Numbered from the stretch's first letter, positions 10,041 to 22,514 are shown. The stretch is 64,000 nt of DNA from Golubevia sp. BC0850 (GCA_012976225.1 JAAVVG010000014.1:310001-374000); one strand, 5' to 3'. Notes: generated by a model not told the origin, from the letters alone. Program-made: numbers and translations.

Positions 10041-11643
10041 TTATGTTGTTGTTGATGAGTCTACTTCGTCCAGAAGGACCAAAAGTAGATCCCTGTCTAA
10101 ATCCACCAGATCACTCCCTTCCCCATTCTCCTTCTCCGGAATTGATAGTCTCAATTGCCACTTTCTTCCATCTGAGCCAACTAGCTTTGATCCCAGCATT
10201 CTTCCTAAACTCTCAGCGCTTTGCTTCATTGCTTGAGAGTCCAACATCACCTCTTCTTCACTTGGATCCACCAGTCTAATAGCATCTAAGAGAGAACTGA
10301 TTTGACCCTTGCAAGCTTCTCTGACTTTTATGTCCTCCCAGATGAGTGATAGAGGAGAATAGAACAGCGATTCACCAGATTTAGAACCGAATCTTTCCAA
10401 ATAGTCTTTGATTCTAGAATTGACCTCATCAAAGATTGGATCATTTTCGAACGAATTGCGAGGATGAATTAAAGGACTGACAGGAACTGAGGTATCTGCT
10501 TCGAAAGTCTTCGAGAAGATAGTTCTATGAGGATAAGTCAAAGAGGTGTCGTTTGATTTGAGATAATCTTCCATCCCGATTGGAGGTCTTACAGAGACAT
10601 CTCTACCTCTTCTGGAATCTTGAAGACCTGTCTGATCTGACTTCTCTAAATTCCCGTTGAATCTAACCATTGATACTCCGATTTCTGGAGAAGAGATTGG
10701 AGAGGTGCCACTCAACCAAGGAAGCACTTCCTGTTTTCTGGACCTTGGAGATCTTAGATCTGTAGTATCGTTCTTGCCACTCCTGCCCCTTAAATCCGAG
10801 AAAGAGGAAGCTGAGGAAGAGCTCTCCAATTCTTCTTCATCTTCGTGATCGTCGTCATCTTCCCCTTCCGACTGGCGTGCTTCATTTGGTAATCTGATTC
10901 CCTCATCTTTGCTCTCTGACCTTTCTTGATCTTCACTCGGTGGCTCCTGGATTTCGTGAGTGAATGAAGACTGTTCTTGAGAAGTCGAGGCTTGCTGATT
11001 TCTAGCTTCAATGGAAATCGATCTTCCTCTCAGAAGGTCAGAACAAGGAGAGGCCAACCTTTCTCTCTCATCTTGAAGGTCCCGCCTAGGTCCCATTTCC
11101 GTTCCAGTGTGGTTTTGAGAAGTAGAAGGAGTCGCAGAAAGCGGAACTTGAGGAGTTGAGATACTTCTCATAGTGCTCGTCGAAAGTGGCGGTCTGTTGA
11201 GAGGCGTCCGACTGAGAGGAGGAGAGCTTGAACTTCCAGATCCGACGTTAGAGCTCAGGTTTACGACTTGAGTGTTCTTCATCCTCTTCAAATTGCTGTT
11301 GGCTTCTATGGAAAGATTCCTGAGCAGAGCAGCTGATGTCCACCTTCTCTCTCGACCTCTGACTGGTCCGATTGAAACACGTTTGCTAGACTTTGGATTT
11401 CTAGTGAAAGAACATACCATCGTGGAGATTATCGGATCGTCTCTGGAAGCACTTGAGGTAGACAGGGAAATCGATCTTGAGACTGAATAGGCAGAACTTG
11501 TTCCGCTTGAAACCGAGAGGGAAAGGTTCTCAAGCTTCTCTTTGCTCCAATCTTCTTCCATCCTACCATTCAATGAAGGGACCAGCAGTAGCAGAATAGA
11601 AGGTCTCCACTTGATTAAGAAGAGCTTGACGAGGCTTAGACAT
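10041..11643 (-). CDS. Unknown protein, Ser-rich, with a conserved-looking C-terminal helical region
   Basis: I do not recognise this gene. The preferred model is exon 1 at 11643-11567 (MSKPRQALLNQVETFYSA) and exon 2 at 11505-10041, 513 aa, with a 61-nt intron (GTAGGA...TTTCAAG) and matching phase. The ATG has a good context (TCAAAATG) and a 5' leader free of coding signal. The middle is Ser/Glu-rich and disordered, with an acidic run of about 20 residues. The last 130 residues look ordered: FDEVNSRIKDYLERFG, LIWEDIKVREACKGQISSLL and LESLGRML-like helices, then KWQLRLSIPE and LDRDLLLVLLDEVD. An alternative is a start at 11561 (MEEDWSKEKLENL), or fusion with the upstream gene through a splice at 11795/11730, which also keeps an open frame. 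That exon/exon structure is unresolved. Confidence 0.55.
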
Positions 11644-11732
11644 TTTGACGGAGAAATAGTAAGGGAGCTAGGAGTTTGGGTGATTTGAAAAGTGGTGTTG
11701 AGAACGAGGCGAGAAATGATCAGAACCCACCT

Positions 11733-12585
11733 CTAAAAGGGATGTACGAACCTAAATCAAATGGAAAGCCTTTCTTCCTGGATTAGAGACTCACCTCAAA
11801 TCTATGATCACGCCTTCGTGACCACGTAGTCTAGCATCTTCCAATTCCAACTTTTGAGCGACCAGCAGGTTCAATTCTAAGCTCTTCCATCTTTTGGAAC
11901 AAAAAAGGTTCTCATTTTCCATTAAACTGGCTTGTTTAGCCCCGTTCAAGAGATCTTTGTCCAATGATAATCCAGTTAATTTGGTAATCTGTAAGGGCCG
12001 TCTCTGGTTGAACATCGAGTCTCTGTCCAAATTTTTATAAAGACCTCCAGAAGGTTTCGAGCTTAATCCGATATCTGTATTTTGTTCTTCTCTAGGAGCC
12101 AAAGATGAAAGAGACCGAGATAAGTTCACCTTCTGATCCAGCCCCTTCTTTTCTACTTCGTTTTCTTGTGAAAGTTCTTTGGTGTCCAAATTCGAGAGTG
12201 AAGAGGCTAAGTTCGACAGGGATGAAGAAGGATTTGTGAAAGTTCTACGTCTTTCTATGACGTTCTCGGCGGAATTACTGTTGGAAGGGTCTGTGGGCTG
12301 TACGAGATCTTCTAGGAGGGGAAATCTTTGAAGCGGGAAAAGATCTTGGTGCTTTGGAGGCTGGAGTAGAGTGGATAGAATCGGGTTTGCTGGGTTGATG
12401 AACAAAACCTGTTGAGATGAAGCGTTCATCGCAAAGGAGATGTGAGAAAGGCAGGAAATGAGCGAAGATCAGGAGAAGACATGGGTCTTTGAAGAACAGA
12501 AGAAACAGCTTACAGACTCGATTCCTCCTCTGTTTCTGAGGTTGTCATGGATCCAATCCTGGCAATTGAGAGAATTGGTATCCAT
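11733..12585 (-). CDS. Unknown small protein immediately upstream of the previous gene
   Basis: I do not recognise this gene. Exons 12585-12514 (MDTNSLNCQDWIHDNLRNRG), 12408-11795 and 11751-11733 give 234 aa ending IDLRFVHPF. The first 24 residues and VLFINPANPILSTLLQ look like an amphipathic N-terminal region. The middle is Ser/Asn-rich (SSSLSNLASSLSNLD, then basic/acidic patches). The end is helical (SLELNLLVAQKLELEDARLR). The neighbour on the same strand would begin only about 90 b beyond this stop. Alternatively, the exon ending at 11795 (AG/GTGAGT) may splice to 11730 and continue into the next gene, giving one protein of about 791 aa. The peptide contributed by that junction is hydrophobic and Ser/Leu/Pro-rich, resembling translated polypyrimidine tract, so I prefer two genes. 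Confidence 0.5.
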
Positions 12586-14433
12586 TGAGGAACGAGATTG
12601 GAATGAGCGTTTGTAGAGAGAAGAGGTGTGATGGAAGAAAGAAGATCGAGAGATCTCAGAAGAAAAGTTCCGTTTCGCTAAGGCCCATCAAATCCGGGGA
12701 AGCTTTGCTTAAGGTTAAGATGGAGGTTGGAAAGAAAACGAGAGAACTTTGAAGAAGAATTTGGGATGAAACTGCCTCTCCAACAAGTCCCACGATCCAT
12801 TCCCGGGCTGAGATGATCCAAGGTCAAGGGTGTACAGCATGTAGCAGGCAGCAGGGGTTCTACTTCCAGGAGGAGAATGGAACACAGAGACCTCTAGACT
12901 CACCTGTAGCTCCTGTGACGGTTGATGTGAATTCTCAGTCATCTCTGAATTTTATGAGGGGGAGTATGAGATAGGAAGGGAGGAAGGTTGTGAGGAAAGA
13001 TCGTTCGAAAGATTATCGAAGAATCGAAGTGAAGGTTGCAAGCTCAAGCCAGGAGATTGATTGAACCTACAAGTCAAGATTCGAGTAGTGTATTGTGCCT
13101 TGGAAAGTCAGAAGAAAGAGGACAAGAAAACAAGCAATGAAGTTCCTTGGAAGGACTTGGTTGATTGATTCGAAGAGGCTAACCAAAAGGCCAGCGTGAC
13201 CTCTTTGAGTGTGGAGGAAAGAGAGAAGATGGAGAGAGTTTGAATTCAAGGCTAAGGTAAATTGAGAGCTGAAATGGAAAAGCAATTCAAGAAGAGAGAG
13301 AGAGAGGGAGAAAGAACAGAAGCAGGCTAAAGAGATCGACGATCTGGCTCTGGATCGACAATGAGGACCAGGAGGTTGCTCCAAGTCGGTAGCGATTCGC
13401 ATCAGTCGACCCTCGCAAAAAGTCTGACTGCGTTCGGTACAGAACATCAATTTGCCAGTACTATAACTATATGACTATGAAGATGACCTTTGACGAAACA
13501 TCGTTTGTTTGGAGGGGCAGCACACGTGGGATTTGAGAATGGATGATCTACAATCCTGGAGAAAGAAGGAGATGAGAAGGGCAATTCCACCACCTCCATA
13601 CTCTTTTGAGGTCCTCGGAATGGGTTTATCAGAGTGAACAGAGATCATCCCGGTCAATCTGATGATCTCTTAAGAAGAGAGGTTTGAAGGAGAGAGTCGG
13701 AGCGTCCGATGGGAAAGATCTGGATTCTGGATTTTTGACTTTCCCAAAAAAGTATTTCGTTCTCTTGTCTTGCTGTTCTCCCCAACCTCCTCCTTCAAAA
13801 GTCAAAGATCAATCGTGATTTCACCTCAGGAGAATCAAGAAAAAGCAGTCCAACACACCTTTTTCTTATTTAAGTGATCTCTTTTGTTCTTTGTCTTTCC
13901 CTTCTTCTCCTTCTCCTCCCAGAGGGTAAGTTGTCCATTGGCCGAGTGGCTAGCAGCTAGAACAAGTCAAGACGTCATAATCTTTCACATAGCAGAGTGA
14001 GGGTCAGGTGCAGCTTTTCATTTAAATCTCTGAAAAGACTACATTCAGTTCACATACTGGTCTAGAAACAAGATTGTTGGCCAGCTTGTTCTCCTACCTA
14101 TACGAAGAAGCCCTGTCTCCCCCTCCCCCTCTTTCCTTCCTCCTCTTTCACTTTCCTTCAACTTCAAGCTTCAATTTTCTTAAATTCAACCACTCTGTTC
14201 AAACCTCAAAAGCTGCACCTTGCCCTCTTTCGGTGGTGTACTTCTACCACATATCCCATTTAATCAATCTCTGACTTGGCAACCTTCCTCTTCTCTTCTG
14301 CTCTCAACACTTCTTCTTAATTACTATCTGCAATATCTCCAGTCTTCAAGCTCATCTTCAAGCCATTTCATCGACCGAAGGCTCATTCATTTGTTGCTCT
14401 TCCCGTCCTTGACCTTGAAGCCTTCCCTTCTGA
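12586..14433. other. Long divergent upstream region, 1.85 kb
   Basis: This is the spacer between the divergently transcribed unknown gene (minus) and the C2H2 regulator (plus). The last 400 b before 14434 are rich in C/T runs, typical of a long fungal 5' leader. At about 13935-14020 there is a tRNA-like A-box (TGGCCGAGTGG) without a matching B-box, which I rejected. Minus-strand frames at about 12715-12942 and 13067-13450 have no recognisable content. Confidence 0.45.
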
Positions 14434-16717
14434 ATGACAGTGAGTTCTGGAACCGATGAGTTGATAGTTATGGCGCAGAGTATTAGGGGGGAGAACTTGA
14501 ACTGAACGAAAGATTCTAGTGGAAGTGAGAGAGCTGAAAGGAGCATTGAGCTCACCAGCTGGCCTGCCCCAACTTTTTTCAAATCTCACTCTCTCCTCTC
14601 AGGCTTCTACCGCCACCGCTCGTCGAGCCTCAACTCGAAAAGCTGGTAATAGCACGAATACAGAACCAACCTCAACAACACAAGCAGCCAAACCAATGAA
14701 CTTCAGTCAACCTACCAAAGGTTTCTTCCCATCTTCTCGAGGTGGTACTTCAATCAAGAACTCGGCTAAAGATCAAAAAGATTTCCCTGCTCAACTTTCA
14801 ACTTCTTCAGATAATGATGGTTCAAATCTTGCAAAGTCACCGTCTCAAGTAGGTCCAATGAGACGTAAGGTTTCAGAACCTCTCTCTTCAAGAAACCTTT
14901 CAACTTCTTCTTCTTCAAATAACACTATCAACAATGGGAATGGTCCAACTTCAACTACAGCTAGACCGATTCCAGGAGCTGGTTCAGGTGGGAACAGAAC
15001 TCGTTCACCCTCAACTAGTTTCGGTGGTAGAAATGGAACCGCTTCAAGTAGAAGTTTTGGAAGTTTTGCTTCTAGAGGTGGTGATGACTCTGGTGACCTC
15101 TCAACTTCTTTTGGTGCTGCTGCTGAAGCTTTGTCTTTGTCCTCTTCAAATCCAACTGGTGCTTCTGCTCCTACGACTGGTGGTAGATCCTATCCATCTT
15201 CAACTTCAAATCCTTTATTAAGTTCTTCTCTAAGAGATTCTTCAAATGGTAAAACCAATGGAAACAGTAAATCAATGGGACACAGTCATTTTGGTCAGGA
15301 ATGTTATGGTCCTGGTTCGGGAGATTTGACGAATCCTCCTGTTTCTAGTATGTTGAGCTCTAGTGCTGCTCAAGCTTCTCCTGCCACTACTACCAAGGAA
15401 TCTAAGGAGGAGTCCAAATCTCATGGTTCATCTGGAATTCATAAATGTGAAAGTTGTAGTAAGGTTTATAGACATCCGAGTTGTTTGGTCAAGCACAGAT
15501 GGGTGAGTTTTTGAAATGAGGTGCAAGAGATTCAAGGGAGGACAGAGTATGAAGGGGCAGGTAGAATTGAAATGAGAAAGCAGTAGGACGTTTGGAAATG
15601 TGGCATGCATTGATTGAATCAGGCATGGGAGGAGCTCAGCGAAGACAGAGTGGAATGGAACCTTTGCCAAAAAAAGTGTGAAGATCTCTCTAACTCAAAT
15701 CCCTATCCTGACCCTCTTCTCACCCTTTAGGAACACACCGTCTACTGGAAAGAAGCCTCCAAATTTCTCATGTCGAAGCATCAACAGGTTCAACTCTTAG
15801 AAGCCGCTGCGATTCTAGTCGGAATGGACGCAGGTACTGGATCTTTGCCCGAAGAGAAAGCTCTATGGCCAGCTGCCATTTCTCCACCTGCATCAGGTCT
15901 TCTAGGTTCAGACAAGATCGACTTTGAGAAGCTTAAGTCGATGGCTCAAAAGCAACCTAGACAAGTGACCGAAAGAGAAAGAGAAGACAGAGCTTTCAGT
16001 CCTTTATCTAGCAGGGGAACCGAAAGGAGTCCAAGTGTCGCCACCGATACCAACAACAGCTTTGAAGATGACGAAGAACGGGAAATAAGAGATTATGACA
16101 ACGACGTAGAGATAGATGAAGATTCCGAAGAAGAAAACGAAGATGGAGACGCAGACACTTCTTATCAAACTAGAAGTTCTTCTCGATCTATCAATTACAA
16201 TTCTTCAAATTCAAGAGGAGCTTCGGGAACCAATAGTAATGGAGCTTTACCTCGGAGTTTGAATCTTTCTCCTCTTAATCGAATGTCTGATTTAAGAATC
16301 GCTACTTCTCCAACGAATAAATCTCATCTTTCCTCAATGAATAGAAGACCAAATCATCGTCAACATTATCAATCTTATTCTTCTTCTACTATCCCTACTA
16401 TTTCTTCAAACAATAATAACAATAGTTCAAATGCTAGAAGATCAAATGCTAATTCTAATGCCAGTGGAAATCAGAAATCATCCTCAACTAGAAATTCAAG
16501 TGGAAGAAGGACTGGATCTGAATTGGAATCTAATTCTGAAGAATCTTCATCTAATACCACTGGAACTGATTTAACCGACAGTCCTCCAGATACAACTCAA
16601 TTTGAAGAAGAAGAGTTGTCAAAAGAGAAGGAAAGAGAAATGGAATCGGATAGAGAAAGAAGAGAAAAAGAGGAAAGAAGTGGTGGAGATGTTCTTGCCG
16701 AGATGGATATGGATTAA
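14434..16717 (+). CDS. Single C2H2 zinc-finger regulator, Ser-rich
   Basis: Putative nuclear DNA-binding regulator. Exons 14434-14439 (just ATG ACA), 14603-15502 and 15731-16717 give 630 aa with all phases matched. Starting at the two-codon exon is the only way I found to reach an ATG in frame with MTASTATARRASTRKAG. One canonical finger (C-x2-C-x12-H-x3-H) sits at residues about 287-307: CESCSKVYRHPSCLVKHRWEH. It is split by the second intron between Trp and Glu. It is followed by TVYWKEASKFLMSKHQQVQL and LLEAAAILVGM, a helical block that looks conserved. The flanks are Ser/Asn/Thr-rich and disordered, with an acidic stretch and a charged Glu/Arg tail. A single-finger protein of this layout resembles fungal regulators, but I cannot name its targets. 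The long upstream region fits a regulated gene. Confidence 0.75.
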
Positions 16718-17641
16718 ACTAAATCCTCTCTACCTCCCTCTCTTCCTTACCCTCTTGTCCTTCAAGCTTTAAATCTTTCAAACAAAACAAATCTCCACCC
16801 TACCCACCCCAACCCCATGTCAAATCCCAAACCAACAAAAGGGAAGGGAAAGAAGATTCGCCTTTTAGTACATGCTTTTTCTTGTTTCTCCTTTTCTCAT
16901 TCTCCATGTAAGAATTGTTCAATTTCAAGGACTTCTATAGGGTTTGTATCAATACCTCTTTCTCTTTCATTTCTTCAATTGCCTTTGATTCTGTTCTCTC
17001 TCAAAAACAGTCCTTGCTCGAGAGACTTTGCCTGCTTTGAATTTCGGAATGGTGCCGTTCTTTTCCAATTTCAGCTTCTCAGCAGATCTCGATCGTCGAG
17101 AAATGTGAAAGACGATTTTAGCTCCTTTTGGGCCCTGGATGCTCGGGCTGAGATGGCACTTCGCGAGAGAATGAGAACACCTTTCACGAATCACGATGAG
17201 AATCGTCAAGCAACCTCGTTTTCCTGTGGCTCTTCTGCCTTGAAAAGGTTTTGAGGCGCCGCAGAGATTGAGAAGCAATTTCGAGAAGACCTCACAGCAA
17301 CCTTTCGGGTGGTTTAAAAGAGTGGGGTGGAATCGATAACTTTCTTGAGATTTCCTTCACCCCACAAACTCTTCTTCCTCTTCCTTTTCTATCCCGATTC
17401 TTATCCTCTCTTTGATTCTTTCAAGAATTCTCATCAGTTGATAAGGGAGTTGATTGCATAGGTTTCATTCCATTCTAGCCAGCCCAGTGAAACGAGACAC
17501 ACTTCTTCTGACTCTCACGCGCTCCCTTCGCTTCCCCACCGATCTTCCCTTATACAAGAAGAGCTTCTTTCTTTCTTATCTCTCTCATCCCCTTACCCTA
17601 CTCTACTCTATTCCCTTCAACCTTTACTTCTTCATCTCAAA
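16718..17641. other. Intergenic, 924 b
   Basis: Tandem plus-strand spacer. The final 300 b before 17642 are C/T-rich (TCTTTCTTATCTCTCTCATC-type) and should be the promoter and leader of the SEC14-IML2 gene. A frame at about 16817-17254 is open but has no recognisable content. I see no repeat or RNA gene. Confidence 0.45.
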
Positions 17642-20600
17642 ATGAGCACAAAGAAGAACATTGATGGAGAGGATGTACTTCCAGGTTACAGAGGTAAGTT
17701 AACTCGATTTTCTACTTCCCATTCCATCCATCTCCTCTCCATTCCCACTCTTTTCTCACCCTATCTTCCTTTTCAATGACTCTGAATCCATTCCTGTATC
17801 TCTCTCTCTCTCCCCGTCCCCCTTTCGCAGGTAACTTGGATGCCTCACAGCAAGCATCTCTCAGAGAAATGTGGAGAAGATTCTTTGAACTCTCAGAGAA
17901 GAACAAGCACGTTTCTGAAGAATTGGATAGGAAAGGTGGTCCAAAATTCGCTTCAAAGGACAAATCTGCAGCTCCTCCAGCCAATGAGAAGGATGCTGGA
18001 AAGAACATTCCAAAGGGAGATGCCGCTAAAGAGGAAGCAAAGAAAATGGAGGAAATGAAGGAAATGAACTCCTTCTTGGAGAAATACGGAGGTCCTTACC
18101 TCTTGAGAGCTTGTTGGGAGTTCAACAAGGTGAGTTTTAGAAACTCTTTCCTTGAAGAGAGTGATCCTTTCAACAGGTGTGGGGAAATCGGAGATCGAAT
18201 TTAGATGGCAGTTTGGAGAGGAAGGTCACACAAGTGGAACTCCTCAGAATTGGTCTTCCTTCTTGATGGGTTTCTCGTTTTTGTGTCAGCTTTATTTCGA
18301 TTCTCAATCTCTTGAGAGAGTTGGAGGGAGGAATCCCTGTGGATGAGAGAGGTGATAGGAGACTAGGAGTAGCTCGTTCCGGAAGAGATGGAGATAGCAT
18401 CCAGTCAACAGTTTCTTGTAATTTTCTGGTTTCTAGGATTTTTCAGAAGTCCACCTTGATCTTCGTGTCCTTCCCCGTCTTCCCCCTCTTCGCTTTGGCT
18501 TCTCAACTGACAGCTTCACTCTTCCTCCTTCCCCCCGTCTCTCATCTCGCCCCACAGCATGACAATCCAGACTCTTCGATGCTACGTTTCCTTCGTGCTC
18601 GTAAATGGGATGTAGACAGAGCTTTGGCTATGTTAGCAGCTGCTTTGAAGTTCAGATTTGAGAAAGACATCGAAGGAATCATCCACAAGGGAGAAGATGG
18701 TCTCAAAGATGTCCCTGGTTTCTTGAACCAATTCAGAAGAGGTATCTCTTACATTAAGGGAAACTCTGATGTCGGAGAGTACCCCATCTACTTCATGTGA
18801 GTTTCACAAGGTGGCGAAGAACGAGCAGAAAATCTTGAATTCATTGGGCTTCAGATTCTTACGAGTTTCTTTCTTCTGTCTTCACCTCCACCATTCTACT
18901 TTACAGTCACGTCGGTCGTCATTTCACTAATGCTCAAAAGCACGAAGTCTTGCAACAATTCGTTCTATTGGCTATGGAGAATGCTCGTCTTTTGACTACT
19001 CCTCCTTACGAGAAGGCTGTCATCATCTTCGACATGACGGGATTCGGTCTCAAGAACATGGATTGGCAATGTGTCCTCTTCTTGGTTCAATGTTTGGAAG
19101 CTTAGTGAGTTCCCAAAGCGAAGGAAATCGGAGACGCTCCTTCCAAAAGAAGCTCTCCAACCCCCTTCTGACCTCCGCCTCCTACCTTTCTCTCCATTCG
19201 AACAGCTACCCTGAATCTCTTCAGCGTATCTATGTACACGGAGCTCCTTGGATCTTCAAAGGTATCTGGTCCATCCTACAGCCTATGCTTGACCCAGTCG
19301 TCAGAGACAAGATCAAATTCTCTTCCAAAGCTCCAGAGCTAGTCGATCACATCCCTCCTACCAAGCTCAGAAAGGGTATGGGAGGTACCATGGACTGGGA
19401 TTGGGAATACATCGAGCCAAAGCCTGATGAGAACGATCTTCTCAAGGACACCGAGACTCGTGATGCCATTCAAGCCGAAATGAAGGCCATCACTGACGAT
19501 TACACTGAAACCACCAGGAAATGGATAGAAGCTGGAGACACCGACGACACTGCTCCGGAACTAACTCACAAGAGAGACGTTCTTGGAAAGCAGATGCGTC
19601 TCAAGCAATTCCAACTTAACCCTTACATCAGAGCTGTCACCTGCTACCAGAGAGCCGGAATTCATCACGAAGATGGTACTATCCACTGGGACTACCCTCA
19701 ACTAGATGGTCCAACCAAGACTCAAACCGTCGGTGATCGACACTCTATCCCTGAACTCATCAAGTGGTTGAGGGAGAACAACGAGGACACTCTCGAAGAC
19801 TCTGTCGGAGGTAGACTAGGAGCTTGCGGATCCGAGCGCAGCACTGCTGTCGGAGGAAACAGAAACAAGGCTGGTGGATCCAACTCCAAGGCTGGTAAGG
19901 GAGCCGCAGCGGCTGGAGCAGGAGCTGCCGCCGCCGCTTCCAAGTCGAAGTCTCAACCTCAAGAACAGCCCCAGCCAGTCGAAGCCGAGAAGGCCGCTGC
20001 TCCTCCAGCAGAGGAAGCTCCAAGGTCTCAGCCTACTAACGGACAAGCCAATGGATCTTCTCAAGCCAATGGAGCTGAGAACGGAGAGCCACAATCTTAC
20101 ACTGGAGCTATCTACGGAGCTGTAGCTGGTGGAGCCGCTGCCGCTGCTGGAACTGCGGTTGCAGCCGCTTCTTACGTCACTGGTCAGAAGAATGAAGATG
20201 AGAATTCCAGAGCCGATGAACACGATGACGAGGAAGACAACTACGCTCAAGCCGAAGACATCGACGACTACGACGAGGACGACGCAGGATCTAACGCTTC
20301 CAGCGACTCCATCACTCCAGAGACCGCTGTCCTTCCTTCTCACATCGGAAAGAAGGCACCCACTGCCGCCGAATGCAAGATCGACGACAACGACTGTCGC
20401 GAGGATCTAGCTGTCGTTCGTGAGGCTATGTCTCTCTTCCTCAACTCTCGTATGAAGGAAGCTGAAGAGCTCTGCATGAAGGGAGCTGATCACAGACTCT
20501 ACAAAGCCGAAGGAATGGCTCTCATCAACTCTGTCAAGTCCATGTTGACTTTCGAACCTGCTGACTTCGAGACTGCTATTCTCTGCTGCAAGCACTCCAT

Positions 20601-22514
20601 GGCCGTAGCTAGCACACTACGTAAGAAGAAGGGAGCTGTCTCCAAGCTCATGGGAGGAAGCAAGCAATCCAACTTGAAGGGAATGACTTTGGTTCAACAA
20701 CACGCAGAACTCGTCTTCGCTGAATCTCAACTCCTCAAATCCGTCTTAGGAATCTTCTACGCTGGAGACTCGATCGCCTTCTTGAAGCAAGCTTTCTCTC
20801 TAAGAAGCGCTTACTTCCTCATGAGGGAACTCTTCCAATTCGTCGAGTACTGTGATGGAGAGGCCGAAGAAGCTCAGATCTCTGGACGTAAGGCTACCAC
20901 TACTGTTGATCAAGATTTCCGTTCTGGAGTCTACGTAGGAAACGGTCTCTGCTCTTTGGTTCTTTCCCTTCTCCCAGCAAAGATGCTTCAAGCTCTTCAA
21001 GGATTCGGTTTCACTGGAGATCGCAAGTTCTCCTTGGAAGTCTTCGCTAGAGCTGGAGGTTGGACCAAGCATCGTCCTCTTCCTTCCATCTCTGCCGACG
21101 AGGAAGGAGTCAGACGTCCTCTCTGTGATATCGCCATCTTGACTTACCATCTAGTCATCAGTGCTTACGTCCCTGTCACCGGTGAGTATTCTTTGAGGTC
21201 GAGGGAGATGAAGTCCAGTCCGCCTTTGACATCTTGATCCTTTCCTGACTCTTTCGCTTTTCTTCCCCTTTCCCCCTTCTCTTCGCTCCTCTAGGAATCG
21301 ACTTCGAGTTCGCCGACAAGATCTTGTCCTGGAACTTGGTCAGATTCCCAAACGGAATCTTCTTCCTCTACTACTCAGCTCGTCTATATGCTGCTCAAGC
21401 TCTCCCAGAGAAGGCTATCGAGTACTACCGTAACGCCATCGAGAGTCAAAAGGAGTACAAGCAGTTGCACCACCTCTGCTTCTGGGATCTCTCTCTCACC
21501 TACCTCTGCACTTGCGACTTCGCTCGTGCCTACGAGTGCTACGACGTCCTCTCGAGAGAATCCAACTGGTCCAAGGCCATCTACCAATACGCCAAAGCCG
21601 TCATGCTCTACGAAACTGGAATGGATGACAGAGCCAAGAGCGCTACCATCATGCGCACTGTCTCCAAGCTCGTCAAGAAGGTCGCCGGTCGTCAAATCCC
21701 CTTCGAGAGATTCGCCATGCTCAAAGCCAAGAAGTACATCGCTCAAGGAAACAGACTTCCACTCCCAGCTCTCGAGTTCTCCTACCTCTGGCACTGCATC
21801 GGTCAAACTCCAGTCTTCCTGCTCGTCGAGAACACTCTCACCAGAATCGATGAGTTCATCGACGAGCTTGAGAGCTACGTCGATCCAAAGTCTTACGGAA
21901 CTGGAGAGAACGAATACTGGTCAGCCTACTGTCTCGCTTTCTTCCTTCGTGGAGTTGCTCTCAGATTCTTGGCTCACCCTGAACCACACACTCTGGTTCG
22001 TCTACCAGCTGACGATGCTATCGGACCAGTCGAGGAGATTCAACAAGATGCTATCCAATCCTTCAAGAAGGTCTTCGAGCATGGAGCCAAGCTCGACGAG
22101 GTCGATCGTTACTTGGTCTACTTCGCTCACTACGAGTTAGGAAGACTCAGAGGATGTATGGGACAACAAGATGCTGCTAAGGCCGAATTCAAGTTGGTCA
22201 TGTCTGGAAAGCCTTTGGAAGCCAAAGGAAAGGGTGGAATTGGTGGTAACTCCAAGGCTTCTTACATCCTTAGCAACATGTGTCAAGTCAGAGCTCATGC
22301 GGCTTTGGAGACCATGAGGATTCAAACTTCTCGATCAAGAGGTTCTTTCTTCTCTGACGCTGGTTCTATCGCTGGTGGTTCTTCAATCGGAAGGTCCGTT
22401 TCAACTAGGGATTCCGTTACGTCTTCGATCAGGTCAACTCCAAGCAGGAATACCACCGTCTCTACCAGATCTGGCAGATCCGACTCAAGGTCAACCGACT
22501 ACTCCGGAAAGTAA
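17642..22514 (+). CDS. SEC14/CRAL-TRIO lipid-transfer domain fused to IML2/TTC39 (DUF3808) repeat domain
   Basis: Six exons (17642-17693, 17831-18129, 18558-18796, 18907-19104, 19206-21181, 21295-22514) give 1,327 aa. Residues about 118-330 are a SEC14 module. The N-lobe is SMLRFLRARKWDVDRALAML. The lipid-binding lobe includes VIIFDMTGFGLKNMDW, YYPESLQRIYVHGAPWIFKG and WSILQPMLDPVVRDKIKF. A disordered linker follows (about 430-650) with an Ala/Gly run (AVAGGAAAAAGTAVAAASYV) and an acidic patch. From about residue 655 the IML2/TTC39 family begins: LFLNSRMKEAEELC, FYAGDSIAFLKQAFSLRSAY, NLVRFPNGIFFLYYSARLYA and ALPEKAIEYYRNAI (TPR-like). The tail is Ser/Arg-rich. SEC14 proteins move phosphatidylinositol and other lipids; IML2 is linked to lipid-droplet-dependent clearance of inclusions. 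Both modules are joined inside one 1,976-nt exon, so the fusion does not depend on a splice guess. Confidence 0.9.

Noticed and set aside
10041-10279. Plus-strand frame rich in Pro and Ser
   Set aside because: Antisense shadow of the conserved C-terminal region of the minus-strand unknown gene.
13067-13450. Minus-strand frame in the long upstream region of the C2H2 gene
   Set aside because: Leu/Phe/Ser-rich without recognisable content, probably a shadow of purine-rich sequence.
13935-14020. tRNA-like stretch with an A-box (TGGCCGAGTGG) and a CATAA anticodon-like segment
   Set aside because: No B-box (GGTTCGANTCC) at the right distance, and the acceptor stem halves do not pair, so it does not fold as a tRNA.
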